From Neoarius graeffei (taxonomy: Eukaryota; Chordata; Actinopteri; Siluriformes; Ariidae), in the NCBI RefSeq assembly GCF_027579695.1, contig NC_083587.1:8687432-8751431 (forward strand): a stretch of 64,000 nucleotides of DNA, read 5' to 3'. Positions 1 to 15,577 of the stretch are shown here, piece by piece. The notes under the pieces were generated by a model. It ran no database searches. It worked only from the letters and a program-made list of their open reading frames with translations, and was not told the origin of the DNA. Position numbers and translations under genes: made by a program. Numbering within the stretch: the stretch's first letter is position 1; the number at the start of each line of letters is the position of its first letter.

Positions 1-647
1 TTAGGTAACTGCAGTGAACTTGCATGCCAATTTTCTTCAACCCTTCCCATCAGAAGACGCTCCTGTCGAGGTGTTAACTTCCGTGGACGACCTGGACGTC
101 TCTGTGAGATGGTTGCAGTTCCAGCTTTCTTAAATTTTTGTACCACTTTTTCTACAGTATTCTGACTGATAAGCTTTGCTGATCATCTTGTAGCCTTCAC
201 CTTTGTGGTGTAAAGAAATTTATTTTCTTTGGGGAATTCTGAAGAGAAAAGTTGAGCATCACTCTCCATCCAGCATCCAGTCACTAAAAGAGGTCATTGT
301 TGAAGAATGGAAAAAGATTGATGTTGCAAAATATCACCAACTTGTTCATTCCATGCCTAGAAAACTTGTTGATGTCATTAAAAATCATGGAGGCCATACA
401 AAGTACTAGATGTAGTAGTTTCTGTTGTGGGGTGTACTCATTTTTGCACCACCCTAATTTGAGTAAAACTGAAAAAAAAAAAAACGTGTAATCTAAGTTA
501 TATTATTAACCTTACTTTCACGTTATAAGTTAAACAGATGTTATATTAAACTTTGTCTTGTCAACATTTTGGAAATTGCTTGTGTTCATTGAGATTGTTT
601 AAAATGTTACTTTTCAAAGGGGGTGTACTCATTTATGCTGAGTACTG
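1..647 (+). mobile_element. Tc1/mariner-like element, 3' part (family A)
   Basis: This matches the element at 34426-36531. It ends in the same long terminal inverted repeat, with GGGGGTGTACTC near the edge and a closing TA at 648-649. Bases about 245-409 encode the last part of a Tc1-type transposase, ending in a GGHTKY-like tail. The start lies outside the window, and the region before 240 holds out-of-order pieces of the same gene, so it is defective. Confidence 0.8.
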
Positions 648-1346
648 TAACTTCTGCATAGTGACAAAACCAGCCATATGCTGGGGGGGAATCCGGCTAA
701 ACCCCTCCTGCAACAGGTCCTCTTAAAACTGCAGGGCATATTTTACAAGTACCATGCAACTATCTGAGGAAATTATGATTAAAACATTGATAGAATTAGA
801 CTAAAATTAAAATTGAGTTCCATTGATGAAATCTTGACCAAAAAAAAAGACTAAAATGTAACTACTATTTTCAGGACACAAGACTAAAAGTAAATTTAAA
901 ATAATTTAAATTAAAGATGAACACTGCTACACTGAACTAAAACAACATTGGCGCCCAAATAAATATTACTTGTACAGATAAAAAAATATTTTATATAAAA
1001 CCCATTTAGAGACAGAACTGACTTTTAAAGTTGTGTATTTTTGTAGCTGTCTGTTTAGAGACCAAAACACAAGGGACAGATGGATATTTATCAGAGAGGT
1101 CTGAGTCACAGCACAGCTTTGCCATGTCAGAAGTAAAGGCTTTTATGAGAAACCTTTCCTTTGGCTAAATTCTGATAAAGCCTTGCCTGCATTTTCCTAT
1201 AGTTACTAAATTCATCTCGGAGCTTGTCAGCTGTTTTGTGAATCTTACGATACAGTCAAAAACCTTTAATTCAGCCTTTGTGAGGCTTAATAATTTTGGC
1301 ATGAGTCATTGTTCTTGTTTCTGTAAACCTCATTTAAAGCCATATA
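648..1346. other. No gene seen; AT-rich intron-like DNA
   Basis: I see no open frame, RNA gene or clear repeat end between the two Tc1-like elements. Given the PRDM9-type exons downstream on the + strand, it may be intronic. Confidence 0.5.
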
Positions 1347-2787
1347 CAGTGGGGCAAAAAAGTATTTAGTCAGTCACCAATTGTGCAAGTTTTCCCAAAG
1401 ATGAGAGAGGCCTGTAATTTTCATCATAGGCATACCGCAACTATGAGAGACAAAATGAGAAGAAAAAAAAATCCAGAAAATCACATTGTATGATTTTTAA
1501 AGAATTTATTTGCAAATTATGGTGGAAAATAAGTATTTGGTCAATAACAAAAGTTAATCTCAATACTTTGTTATATACCCTTTGTTGGCAATGACAGAGG
1601 TCAGACGTTTTCTGTAAGTCTTCACAAGGTTTTCACACACTGTTGCTGGTATTTTGGCCCATTCCTCCATGCAGATCTCCTCTAGAGCAGTGATGTTTTG
1701 GGGCTGTCACTGGGCAACACGGACTTTCAACTCCCTCCAAAGATTTTCTATGGGGTTGAGATCTGGAGACTGGCTAGGCCACTCCAGGACCTTGAAATGC
1801 TTCTTACAGGGATGAGAATTTTCCACCGATTGGCGGATTTCTGACTTTTTCAGACCAAAATGATCGTTTTTGAGATCGATGTAAATCCGTTGAGAAAAAA
1901 TTTTTTTTTTGGGGGGGGGGGTATGATTAATGATCTGTGGTCACCTTATAACACAGACATCCCAAGTCTACCGGAAGTTCTGGGAGTCTCCTGCATATTG
2001 ATAGAAGCGAGCAAGAGCGTGCGCGCGCAACATTAAGGTCTGCATCACGCATCTTAGAATGTGCGCGCGCGAGGGGGTGCGTGAGGGAGACTGTGTGCAG
2101 TGTTGCCAGATACTGCTGATGTTTTCCAGCCCAAAATATGTTCAAAACCTGCCAAAAGGCACTTAAAACCACCCAATCTGGCAACACTGCCTGTGTGCCT
2201 GTTCATGTAGCGCATGCCAGACAAAGAGCATCTTGATTGGGTTACTCAGCAAAATAAGCCAATCAGCTTTCAGTGTGGGCGGGCTTTTATCTTTTTTTTT
2301 TTTCCTCGAGGACCGGAGTTTTCAGTTGTATTGAGTCAGTGCAGCCTACAGGATCGGCATGACAGAGAGCGCGCGCCCCCAAAAATATATATCAATTACA
2401 TGTCATATATGTGTGTATCTTTTATAAATGGGGTTAGCTTATCTAATGTAGCATGTTGGGGAGAATCATAGTATCATATCTATTGCCGCTTTTCCACTAC
2501 AAACGCGGCTGAGCCGTGCCGTGCCGTGCCGAGTCGAGCTGAGCGGGGCTGTTGGAGTTGCATTTCGACTACAACCGCGCTGAACCGTGCTGGCTGGAAG
2601 TGGGTGGACACATTGGGTGGAGTTAGCGAAAGTGGGTGGACGTCACGTGATGTCGTTAAGCAGCGCAAACAGTGACATCAGTGGCGGAACAAGTCAGAGC
2701 CGGGCCGGGGGCGGGGCAAATGACCGGGCCCTTTATTAAAGCTTATCATAACATCATTTTAGGCTACAAAATGTCCGCAACTGCGGT

Positions 2788-3195
2788 GTTTACCAATTTC
2801 AACACTACCGGGTGCAACTATGTTATTTAGTACATCAAGTCCTTCAAACGAACATGTAACTCAGAAACAAAAAACATTAGGATACTGTACATGGCTCATA
2901 ATAAAACATCAATAGCCTATACTGCGCACATTATTTGAAGGGCATACGAATGAGCGCTCAGAGGTTGCAACGGTGACAGGAAGAGTCAGAAATAAAAGGA
3001 GGGCGGTGCAAACCTCACTGAATGCACTCTGTTTACCAATTTCAACACTACGGGGTGCAACTATGTTATTTTGTACATTAAGTCCTTCAAACGAACATGT
3101 AACTCAGAAACAAAAAAACATTAGGCGACATACTGTACATGGCTCATAATAAAACATCAATAGCCTACTGCGCGCATTATTTGAAGGGCATACGA
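2788..3195. repeat. Partial tandem duplication, period 243 bp
   Basis: About 160 bases starting TTTACCAATTTCAACACT at 2789 recur at 3032 with a few differences. Both copies end near GAAGGGCATACGA. It lies only in the long copy of the Harbinger-like element. Confidence 0.85.
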
Positions 3196-3296
3196 CGAGC
3201 CTTGCGCTCCGCGAACTCGTCCACGATGCTCTGTATGTCACTGATTCAGTGATCTTTTAAGCGGTAGTCTCACGACCCGAATAGTAAACAATAAAC

Positions 3297-3425
3297 ATGG
3301 AGGACATGGAGTCGTTAGTGTTGCTGGTCTTGGTGCTGTGGCTTGTTGTCACCGACAACGCCAACAGATACTGGCAAGAGCGTATAGATGAGGCGAGGCG
3401 CATAAGGCTTCAGAAATTCTCGTAA
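3297..3425 (+). CDS. 42-codon frame, possible Harbinger N-terminal relic
   Basis: A short frame starts MEDMESLVLLVLVLW and ends KFS. It is present in the same place in the second copy of the element (6837-6965), with one residue changed in the shared part. The acidic-then-leucine start resembles the N terminus of fish HARBI1-like transposases, which fits the 3-bp target duplication. This is inference; the frame may be a leftover of the autonomous parent and need not be translated. Confidence 0.35.
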   Translation: MEDMESLVLLVLVLWLVVTDNANRYWQERIDEARRIRLQKFS

Positions 3426-5678
3426 TTCTTCTTCTTCCGGGTTTACGGTGTTTACAGATCCCAGCGCACTCGCGGGGCGTGTGTGGGCATGTGAGGACAC
3501 TCCTCCTCACCAATCACTGCACAGGGGAGTGTCCGCTCACGCCCCCAGCCTCACTCGGCACGGTTTGGCTCGCTTCAGCCCCACTCCAAAACGGTGCGAG
3601 TTTTAGGGGCTAAGCAGGGCTGAAACGAGCTGAGTCGTGCTGTTTTTTGGTAGTCGAAACGCGAGCCGTGTCGGGCTGAAGTGAGCTGAAGTGAGCTGAA
3701 AAAGGGTAATGGAAAAGGGCCATATATTTCTGATGAAATTTTAAGTATGATAGCATGTATAACTCTCCTACTTATTGCTCATTTCATGGGGGGGGGGGGG
3801 GGGGGGAAATGCTGGTGTGTGCCGCGCGGGAGCATCTGCCCAAATTTTTTAGGCCGAGATGAACTTGTAGTTTTTGATTTAAAAAAAATTTCCAATATGT
3901 AATTCCCATTGTACATGCCTGTTCTTTAATTCAAAATCACCATCTCGATCTTCAGATTGACCACATGGTATATGTATTACATTACACAACATCCTGTCCA
4001 GATAAAACCTAGTTAGTCCACACAACAGTTGAAAGGGAAGTGATAAGTGATGTTGAATGTTGCCTGCTTAATATGCAAGACCTCCTGATAATATCAGAAG
4101 AAAGCTTAAGAGAATTATATGATAGAACTTTTTTCTGGTTTGCACTTCATTTTAAAGGATTAGAGTATTCAAAGACATGAATAGCTAAAATGCAGAAATA
4201 TAATACTGTAGAGCTCGTTTATATTAAAAGGTGCATTGATTTTTTTGAAATCATCAAATGTGAATTGATTAAAAACAAGTCTCTTGTACCATATTAATCA
4301 TTTTCACCTGGGAGTCCACCAAGAAGGGGAATTTATTTCCAAATAAATTGCAAATTTTTGCTGATAAAATTAATAGTTTTGGGGTTAAAAAAAAAAAAAA
4401 AAGCCAAAAATCATTAGCTCCATGGGCCCCCCCGGGCCCTGCCTCGCCCCGCCCCGCCCCGGTTTTTTCAGACTTTTAAAATATTTTTCATTCTCATCCC
4501 TGTTCTTACGAAGCCACTCCTTCGTTGCCCGGGCGGTGTGTTTGGGATCATTGTCATGCTGAAAGACCCAGCCACGTTTCATCTTCAATGCCCTTGCTGA
4601 TGGAAGGAGGTTTTCACTCAAAATCTCACGATACATGGCCCCATCCATTCTTTCCTTTACACGGATCAGTCGTCCTGGTCCCTTTGCAGAAAAACAGCCC
4701 CAAAGCATGATGTTTCCACCCCCATGCTTCACAGTAGGTATGGTGTTCTTTGGATGCAACTCAGCATTCTTTCTCCTCCAAACACGACAAGTTGAGTTTT
4801 TACCAAAAAGTTCTATTTTGGTTTCATCTGACCATATGACATTTTCCCAATCCTCTTCTGGATCATCCAAATGCTCTCTAGCAAACTTCAGACGGGCCTG
4901 GACATGTACTGGCTTAAGCAGGGGGACACGTCTGGCACTGCAGGATTTGAGTCCCTGGCGGCGTAGTGTGTTACTGATGGTAGCCTTTGTTACTTTGGTC
5001 CCAGCTCTCTGCAGGTCATTCACTAGGAACCCCTGTGTGGTTCTGGGATTTTTGCTCACCGTTCTTGTGATCATTTTGACCCCACGGGGTGAGATCTTGC
5101 GTGGAGCCCCAGATCGAGGGAGATTATCAGTGGTCTTGTATGTCTTCCATTTTCTAATAATTGCTCCCACAGTTGATTTCTTCACACCAAGCTGCTTACC
5201 TATTGCAGATTCAGTCTTCCCAGCCTGGTGCAGGTCTACAATTTTGTTTCTGGTGTCCTTTGACAGCTCTTTGGTCTTGGCCATAGTGGAGTTTGGAGTG
5301 TGACTGTTTGAGGTTGTGGACAGGTGTCTTTTATACTGATAACGAGTTCAAACAGGTGCCATTAATACAGGTAACGAGTGGAGGACAAAGGAGCCTCTTA
5401 AAGAAGTTGTTACAGGTCTGTGAGAGCCAGAAGTCTTGCTTGTTTGTAGGTGACCAAATACTTATTTTACCGAGGAATTTACCAATTAATTCATTAAAAA
5501 TCCTACAGTGTGATTTCCTGGATTCTTTCCCCCCCATTCTGTCTCATAGCTGAAGTGGACCTATGATGAAAATTACAGGCCACTCTCATCTTTTTAAGTG
5601 GGAGAACTTGCACAATTGGTGGCTGACTAAATACTTTAAAAAAATAAATAAATAAATAAATGTGGTATTTTTCTACAG

Positions 5679-5746
5679 GTATGCAGGAGCATGCAGTGTG
5701 AAGAATACATCAATGCCAAAAGAGAGACGCATGTGAATTGGATGAG
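5679..5746 (+). CDS. prdm9: PRDM9-like PR/SET exon (short, upstream)
   Basis: A 68-bp exon lies between a pyrimidine-rich acceptor (TTTTTCTACAG) and a donor ATGAG|GTGAGC. In the frame matching the next exon it encodes QCEEYINAKRETHVNWMR, with the last arginine codon split AG|G. This is the stretch just before the YVNCAR motif of the PR/SET domain. PRDM9 trimethylates histone H3 at K4 and K36 at sites bound by its zinc fingers and so places meiotic crossovers. Earlier exons (KRAB, SSXRD and first SET half) are not seen in 1-5678, which is filled with transposons; they would lie left of the window. Confidence 0.8.
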
Positions 5747-5916
5747 GTGAGCAGTACACTAGCTGTTGGGTCGTTTTTGTGATTTGATTTTACAGCTCTT
5801 CATTTGTTGGAAGAACTTTATCTTCATGTCATTGATATCTCCACCATGCTTTCTCCAAGTCTGTAACTCTGATCTGATTTTTTACCTTTTTCTGAAACGT
5901 TGCCTCACTCTTTTAG

Positions 5917-6095
5917 GTATGTGAATTGTGCCCGTAATGAAGAAGAACAGAATCTTGTGGCATTTGAGTATCAAGGGAGAATTCTGTATCGTTGCTGTCA
6001 ATCCATTAACCCAGGACAGGAGCTCTTGGTGTGGTATGAAGAGGAGTACACCAAAGAACTCAGTCCTGCACCTACAGGAACAACCAGACAGCAAG
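5917..6095 (+). CDS. prdm9: PRDM9-like PR/SET exon with catalytic tyrosines
   Basis: The exon has acceptor TTTTAG|G and donor CAAG|GTGTTA. It encodes [18 protein letters not shown], then ILYR, then a [12 protein letters not shown] motif: the C-terminal half of the PRDM9 PR/SET methyltransferase domain. The tyrosine in ILYR (5987-5989) and that in VWY (6035-6037) are 16 residues apart, exactly as PRDM9 Y341 and Y357, two tyrosines needed for activity that are often lost in non-recombination fish paralogs. The exon ends in phase 1 (a lone G). The finger exon at 11103 starts with AA, completing a GAA codon, so the two splice in frame over a 5.0-kb intron. Upstream exons are not visible, so overall integrity is unknown. 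Confidence 0.88.
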
Positions 6096-6576
6096 GTGTT
6101 ACTTTTGTTTAAGAGGTTATAGAGGTTATTTTCTGCATCATTTCGTGACGTTTCTGAGCCTACCAGTGTTTCTGGGATGAAAGCTGTTGTACAATGCAGT
6201 CTGCAATAACTAGAGCATTCCCCAGAGAACTCATTTTGGCCTGTTCCACCAACCAGATAGGTCTTCTCGATCATATGACCATGACCAACCAGAGAGGGTG
6301 AAGTCTATCAGCTTCCTTTGAGACACGTGAAGTCCGCCCACTGCATATCTTGCTATTGCAAAACTGAATACAGTGTTGCTGGAAAGTTTGTGAACCCTTT
6401 AGAATTTTCTATATTTCTGCATAAATATGACCTAAAACAACATCAGATTTTCACCCAAGTTCTAAAAGTAGATAAAGAGAACCCAGTTAAACAAATGAGA
6501 CAAAAATATTATACTTGGTCATTTATTTATTGAGGAAAATGATCCAATATTACATATCTGTAAGTGGCAAAAATAT

Positions 6577-7261
6577 TGCCGCTTTTCCACTACAAACGCG
6601 GCTGAGTCGAGCTGAGCCGTGCCGTGCTGAGTCGGGCTGAGTCGAGCTGAGCGGGGCTGTTGGAGTTGCATTTCGACTACAACCGCGCTGAACCGTGCTG
6701 GCTGGAAGTGGGTGGACACATTGGGTGGAGTTAGCGAAAGTGGGTGGACGTCACGTGATGTCGTTAAGCAGCGCAAACAGTGACATCAGTGAGCTTTTAA
6801 GCGGTAGTCTCACGACCCGGAGAGTAAACAATAAACATGGAGGACATGGAGTCGTTAGTGTTGCTGGTCTTGGTGCTGTGGCTTGTTGTCACCGACCACG
6901 CCAACAGATACTGGCAAGAGCGTATAGATGAGGCGAGGCGCATAAGGCTTCAGAAATTCTCGTAATTCGTAATTCTCCTTCTTCCGGGTTTGCGGTGTTT
7001 ACAGATCCCAGCGTGCTCGCGGGGCGTGTGTGGGCATGTGAGGGCATGCACAGGGGAGTGTCTGCTCACGCCCCCAGCCTCACTCGGCTCGGTTTGGCTC
7101 GCTTCAGCCCCACTCCAAAACCGTGCGAGTTTTGGGGGCTAAGCAGGGCTGAAGCGAGCTGAGTCGTGCTGTTCTTTGGTAGTCGAAACGCGAGCCGTGT
7201 CGGGCTGAAGTGAGCTGAAGCGAGCTGAAGTGAGCTGAAAAAGGGTAGTGGAAAAGGGCCA
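6577..7261 (+). mobile_element. PIF/Harbinger-like non-autonomous element, short copy
   Basis: It has the same ends as 2484-3722, flanked by TAT at 6574-6576 and 7262-7264. Removing it and one TAT rejoins the terminal repeat of the Tc1-like host. The 685-bp copy lacks the extra block of the long copy. Confidence 0.82.
6837..6965 (+). CDS. 42-codon frame, second copy
   Basis: Same frame as at 3297-3425 (starts MEDMESLVLL, ends KFS). Conservation between two copies is expected from common origin and does not prove translation. Confidence 0.3.
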   Translation: MEDMESLVLLVLVLWLVVTDHANRYWQERIDEARRIRLQKFS

Positions 7262-7279
7262 TATGTGAACCTTTTGCTT

Positions 7280-8303
7280 TCAGTATCTGGTGTGACCCCC
7301 TTGTGCAGCAATAACTGCAACTAAACATTTCCGGTAACTGTTGATCAGTCCTGCACACTGGCTTGGAGGAATTTTAGCCCATTCCTCCATACAGAACAGC
7401 TTCAACTCTGGGATGTTGGTGGGTTTCCTCACATGAACTGCTTGCTTCCGGTCCTTCCACAACATTTTGATTTGATTAAGGTCAGGATTTTGACTTGGCC
7501 ATTCCAAAACATTAACTTTATTCTTCTTTAACCATTCTTTGGTAGAACAACTTGTGTGCTTAGGGTCGTTGTCTTGCTTCATGACCCACCTTCTCTTGAG
7601 ATTCAGTTCATGGACAGAGGTCCTGACATTTTCCTTTAGAATTCACTGGTATAATTTAGAATTCATTGTTCCATCAATTTTGGCAAGCCGTCCTGACCCA
7701 GATGCGTCAAAACGGGCCCAAACCATGATAGTATCACCACCATGTTTCACAGATGGGATAAGGTTATTATGCTGGAATGCAGTGTTTTCCTTTCTCCAAA
7801 CATAATGCTTCTCATTTAAACCAAAAAATTCTATTTTTGGTCTCATCCGTCCACAGAACATTTTTCCAGTAGCCTTCTGGCTTGTCCATGTGATCTTTAG
7901 CAAACTGCAGATGAGCAGCAATGTTCTTTTTGGAGAGCAGTGGCTTCTCCTTGCAGCCCTACCATACACACCATTTGTTGTTCTGTGTTCTGCTGATGGT
8001 GGACTCATGAACAGTAACATTAGCCCATGTGAGAGAGGCCTTCAGTTGCTTAGAAGTTACTCTGGGGTCCTTTGTGACTTCGTCGACTGTTACACGCCTT
8101 GCTCTTGGAGTGATCTCTGTTGGTTGACCACTCCTGGGGAGGGTAACAACGGTCTTGAATTTCCTCTACTTGTACACAATCTGTCTGACTGTGGATTGGT
8201 GGAGTCCAAACTCTTTAGAGACGGTTTTGTAACCTTTTCCAGCCTGATGAGCATCAACAACGCTTTTTCTGAGGTCCTCAGAAATCTCCTTTGTTCATGC
8301 CAT
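7280..8303 (-). pseudogene. Tc1-like transposase, decayed (family C)
   Basis: A paired-type DNA-binding start follows the ATG at 8303, but the third codon is a stop. Further in come a GRPR-like linker, LWTDETK for the first catalytic aspartate, QDNDPKHT for the second, and NPDLN plus the C-terminal GGHTRY. In-frame stops and at least one frameshift separate the pieces (7280-7582, 7643-8020 and an upstream part). Length without the breaks would be the usual 340 residues. It is not functional. Confidence 0.85.
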
Positions 8304-8749
8304 GATACACTTCCACAAACGTGTTGTGAAGGTCAGACTTTAATATATCCCTGTTTTTTAAATAAAACAGGGTGCCCACTCACACCTGATTGTCATCCCA
8401 TTGAAAACACCTGACTCTAATTTTACCTTCAAATTAACTGCTAATCCTAGAGGTTCACATACTTTTGCCACTCACAGATGTGTAATATTGGATCACTTTC
8501 CTCAATAAATAAATGACCAAGTATAATATTGTTGTCTCATTTGTTTAACTGGGTTCTCTTTATCTACTTTTAGGACTTGTGTGAAAATCTGATGATGTTT
8601 TAGGTCATATTTATGCAGAAATATAGAAAATTTTAAAAGGTTCACAAACTTTCAAGCACCAGTGTATATAGTAAACCACAAGATATTGTTGTAGTTTTAT
8701 TCATCATGCCCAGCTTAACTAGAAGTAGTGTGAAATGCATGTCCTGTGG

Positions 8750-9180
8750 ATCCCGAGTGGCACAGCAGAAAAGTGTCATCCTCCCCATCATCCAGATATT
8801 GCCACTTTCAAATCCTGATGACGCCACAATCATCTGTGGTTGGGAGCTCAAGAGAGCAAAATTGTCTGGGCTCTCTGGGAGGGAGAGATGGCATGCTCTC
8901 TCTTCTCTGCCCTGTCAGTTACACTGGCCAGTCATGGGTGTGAGAGAGCACATTTAATAGGAAGTAAGTGGATTGGGCTTTCGTCCGAGTGTGCTTTGCA
9001 GCCCCCTGACATTGTATGAGTAAAACATGGTCAACTGGTGTTTCTTGTCTTGGAGGAAGCACATGATAGCCCTCCCTGGTTGGTAGCTGTTATGTGATAC
9101 TGGAGAGGAGTCTGATGGGTGGGAATTGGCCATGGCTAAATTAGGGAGAAAATTGGGGAGAAATCGGGGGGGGGCAATGC
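8750..9180 (+). mobile_element. tRNA-derived SINE
   Basis: The head CCCGAGTGGCACAGCAG resembles a tRNA A box, and TTTCAAATCCTGATGACG resembles a B box about 45 bases on. The body (GGGAGCTCAAGAGAGCAAAA, then CTCTCTGGGAGGGAG) and the tail with a poly-G run resemble tRNA-headed SINEs of ostariophysan fish. End points are approximate and no target duplication was resolved. Confidence 0.65.
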
Positions 9181-9190
9181 CCTGTCACAG

Positions 9191-9541
9191 CAAACACATA
9201 ATATAGGATAATGTTAGACCTCCCCATATTACAGAAACACTGGGGGCGGCATTATAATACCTTCAGTGCAATATAACCAGCTGGCTGGAAAGAAGTTAGT
9301 TGAACACGCACATGCAGTGTGTCTGAACCAAGCGAAGTTGTTAATTGGATAATGCAGATGTCAATCAAACCCATCAACCATTATAAAAATCAATTGCAAC
9401 ACATTTGCTTTATTTCAGGAGCATATGTGATGGTTATATTATCAAGCAATAACAGTTTTAGTATTTTTATGGAATTCAATAATTCCACAAGAGTCATACC
9501 ATGGAGAACTTATCTTTTTAATTATGTTAAATTTTAGCTCC
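9191..9541. other. No gene seen
   Basis: AT-rich sequence between the SINE and the TTAA-flanked element. Two frames of 60-72 codons have no recognisable features. Confidence 0.5.
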
Positions 9542-9545
9542 TTAA

Positions 9546-10222
9546 AGTGCATATCACGGGTAAATTCAGGAGCAAGATCAATGTAATTCTCCTATTTTAT
9601 ATTAAACTTTGGTCAAATATCTATAACATTCTGCATTCTCTTAAATTTTTTTACCTTGCGCAATACCAGAAAAATTCAGTTGAAATCAAGCCATTTGAGG
9701 CAAGTCGGTCTGCCTCTGGAAAAACTTGACATTTGAATTTCCCGGCAAACACTGATTTTCGTGATGTCGCGTGCGGAACGCCTCCCTCTGAATCCTACAT
9801 CAGCGCTGGTTTGTTTATGAGAAAACGACCTGGTGGTTTTCTGCAAATTTCTTCAACGTTATCACGTAATTATTAAAATGGTTAATAGATGTATCGTAGG
9901 AGGGTGTAGCAACACCAATCATGATGGGATTAGTACTTATCGTTTCCCAAAAGACTGGACAATGAGAGAGAAATGGGAGCGCTTGGTCTACACAGGCTGT
10001 GCACTTAAACCGTGCAAGCGCTCGCAGCCTACTGACGCTTCCGCAGGTGACGTCACGAATCTGGCTCCAGACTCCCTTGGGATTTTTCCAGACGCATTTT
10101 GTTATTTGATTTTTTTTCTGCTGTCAACAGATGGTCTTGTGCAAAATTACCCTTCTGGATGAATGTGTAAAGGGACATACTTTTCATATATAAAATAAAT
10201 AAATTGGTCCAGGATATGCACT
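9546..10222 (+). mobile_element. TTAA-flanked element with a THAP exon (Kolobok-like)
   Basis: Terminal repeats AGTGCATATC and GATATGCACT are flanked by TTAA (9542-9545 and 10223-10226). TTAA duplication plus a THAP domain is the combination known for Kolobok transposons; piggyBac also uses TTAA but has no THAP domain. At 677 bp it is a non-autonomous remnant. Confidence 0.75.
9878..10162 (+). CDS. THAP-domain exon of the Kolobok-like element
   Basis: The frame starts MVNRCIVGGCSN and continues FPKDWTMREKWERLV. This is the first half of a THAP zinc finger: the Cys pair of the C2CH site, the conserved FP, and the basic/W segment. THAP domains bind DNA and serve as the end-recognition domain in Kolobok and P-type transposases. 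The second half (Cys...His and the AVPTIF box) is not present, so the exon is partial or followed by an intron lost from this copy. I chose the ATG at 9878 because THAP domains start at the first methionine. Confidence 0.65.
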   Translation: MVNRCIVGGCSNTNHDGISTYRFPKDWTMREKWERLVYTGCALKPCKRSQPTDASAGDVTNLAPDSLGIFPDAFCYLIFFLLSTDGLVQNYPSG

Positions 10223-10226
10223 TTAA

Positions 10227-15230
<5,004 letters not shown>

Positions 15231-15571
15231 ATATGGTTATTTAAGTTTTGACTGAAAATGACCTGTACTTTGAACTTTATTTTTCATGTTACACTGGTCA
15301 ACAATTTTTCAGAAGTTGTCTGCTTCAGAGACGAAATTGGCTATTATGAAATTTGGTGTGTTGAATTAGAAGTGACAGCTAATCAGCTGATTGGCTGTGG
15401 CTTCCAAGATATTTAAGATTTTAAATGTTATACTTATGTACATTGTGTAGATCGTAATGTTTTAAATATAAATTGTAAAACTGGGTATCTTCATGTGTTT
15501 ATGGTCGGTTTACATGATATTTCACCTGTTCTCTTTATGTAACACTAGAAAATCAGCAAAAAGTTTATATA

Positions 15572-15577
15572 AATAAA
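15572..15577 (+). promoter_or_regulatory. Candidate polyadenylation signal of the PRDM9-like gene
   Basis: AATAAA lies 342 bases after the original stop codon and is conserved in the right arm (58477-58482). No transcript evidence is available from sequence alone. Confidence 0.4.

Larger units (their letters stand above)
2484..3722 (+). mobile_element. PIF/Harbinger-like non-autonomous element, long copy
   Basis: Ends are TGCCGCTTTTCC and GGAAAAGGGCCA, flanked by TAT at 2481-2483 and 3723-3725. A second copy is at 6577-7261. Near both ends are tandem GAGCTGAAGT / GAGCCGTGCC-type motifs. This copy has about 560 extra bases (roughly 2690-3250) absent from the other, containing a partial tandem duplication. 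Confidence 0.75.
1807..4502. mobile_element. DNA transposon with 13-bp TIRs and 6-bp target duplication
   Basis: The ends are CAGGGATGAGAAT and its exact inverse. They are flanked by TTCTTA at 1801-1806 and 4503-4508, which splits the transposase codons of the Tc1 host; removing one copy restores the coding sequence. I see no transposase inside, so it is non-autonomous. It contains a nested Harbinger-like element (2484-3722), two poly-G runs (1911-1920 and about 3788-3807) and AT-rich filler. A 6-bp duplication does not fit hAT (8 bp) or Tc1 (2 bp), so I leave the superfamily open. Confidence 0.8.
1560..5284 (-). pseudogene. Tc1-like transposase, split by an insertion
   Basis: This encoded a DD34E cut-and-paste transposase acting on the ends of its own element. 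The gene starts at 5284 ([10 protein letters not shown]). The first part holds the paired-type helix-turn-helix DNA-binding domain, a GRPR-like basic patch, and catalytic-core motifs including [11 protein letters not shown] and the HDNDPKH segment. At 4508 the frame runs into the inserted element, which gives the 299-codon frame an artificial glycine- and phenylalanine-rich tail. The true C-terminal part resumes at about 1800 and stops at 1560-1562 (ends ITKY). Joined, the length would be near the usual 340 residues. Apart from the insertion I see no stop, so it may have been active until the insertion. Confidence 0.85.
1347..5638 (-). mobile_element. Tc1-like transposon (family B) with a 2.7-kb insertion
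   Basis: The left end begins CAGTGGGGCAAAAAAGTA after a TA at 1345-1346. The right end carries the inverted copy of the inner terminal repeat (CTTGCACAATTGGTG...), but its outermost dozen bases are replaced by an A-rich/AAAT run, so the element could not be excised precisely. Its transposase gene is on the - strand and is split by another transposon at 1807-4502. Confidence 0.85.
6371..8664 (-). mobile_element. Tc1-like transposon (family C) in the PRDM9-like intron
   Basis: It starts CAGTGTTGCTGGAAAGTTTG after TA (6369-6370) and ends with the inverse ...CTTTCAAGCACCAGTG before TA (8665-8666). Terminal repeats extend inward at least 150 bp (TTTAGGTCATATTTATGCAG near both ends). It hosts the Harbinger-like element at 6577-7261. 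Confidence 0.9.

Noticed and set aside
4385-5284. Intact 299-residue Tc1 transposase
   Set aside because: The last 35 or so residues come from an inserted transposon and the real C terminus lies at 1560-1800.
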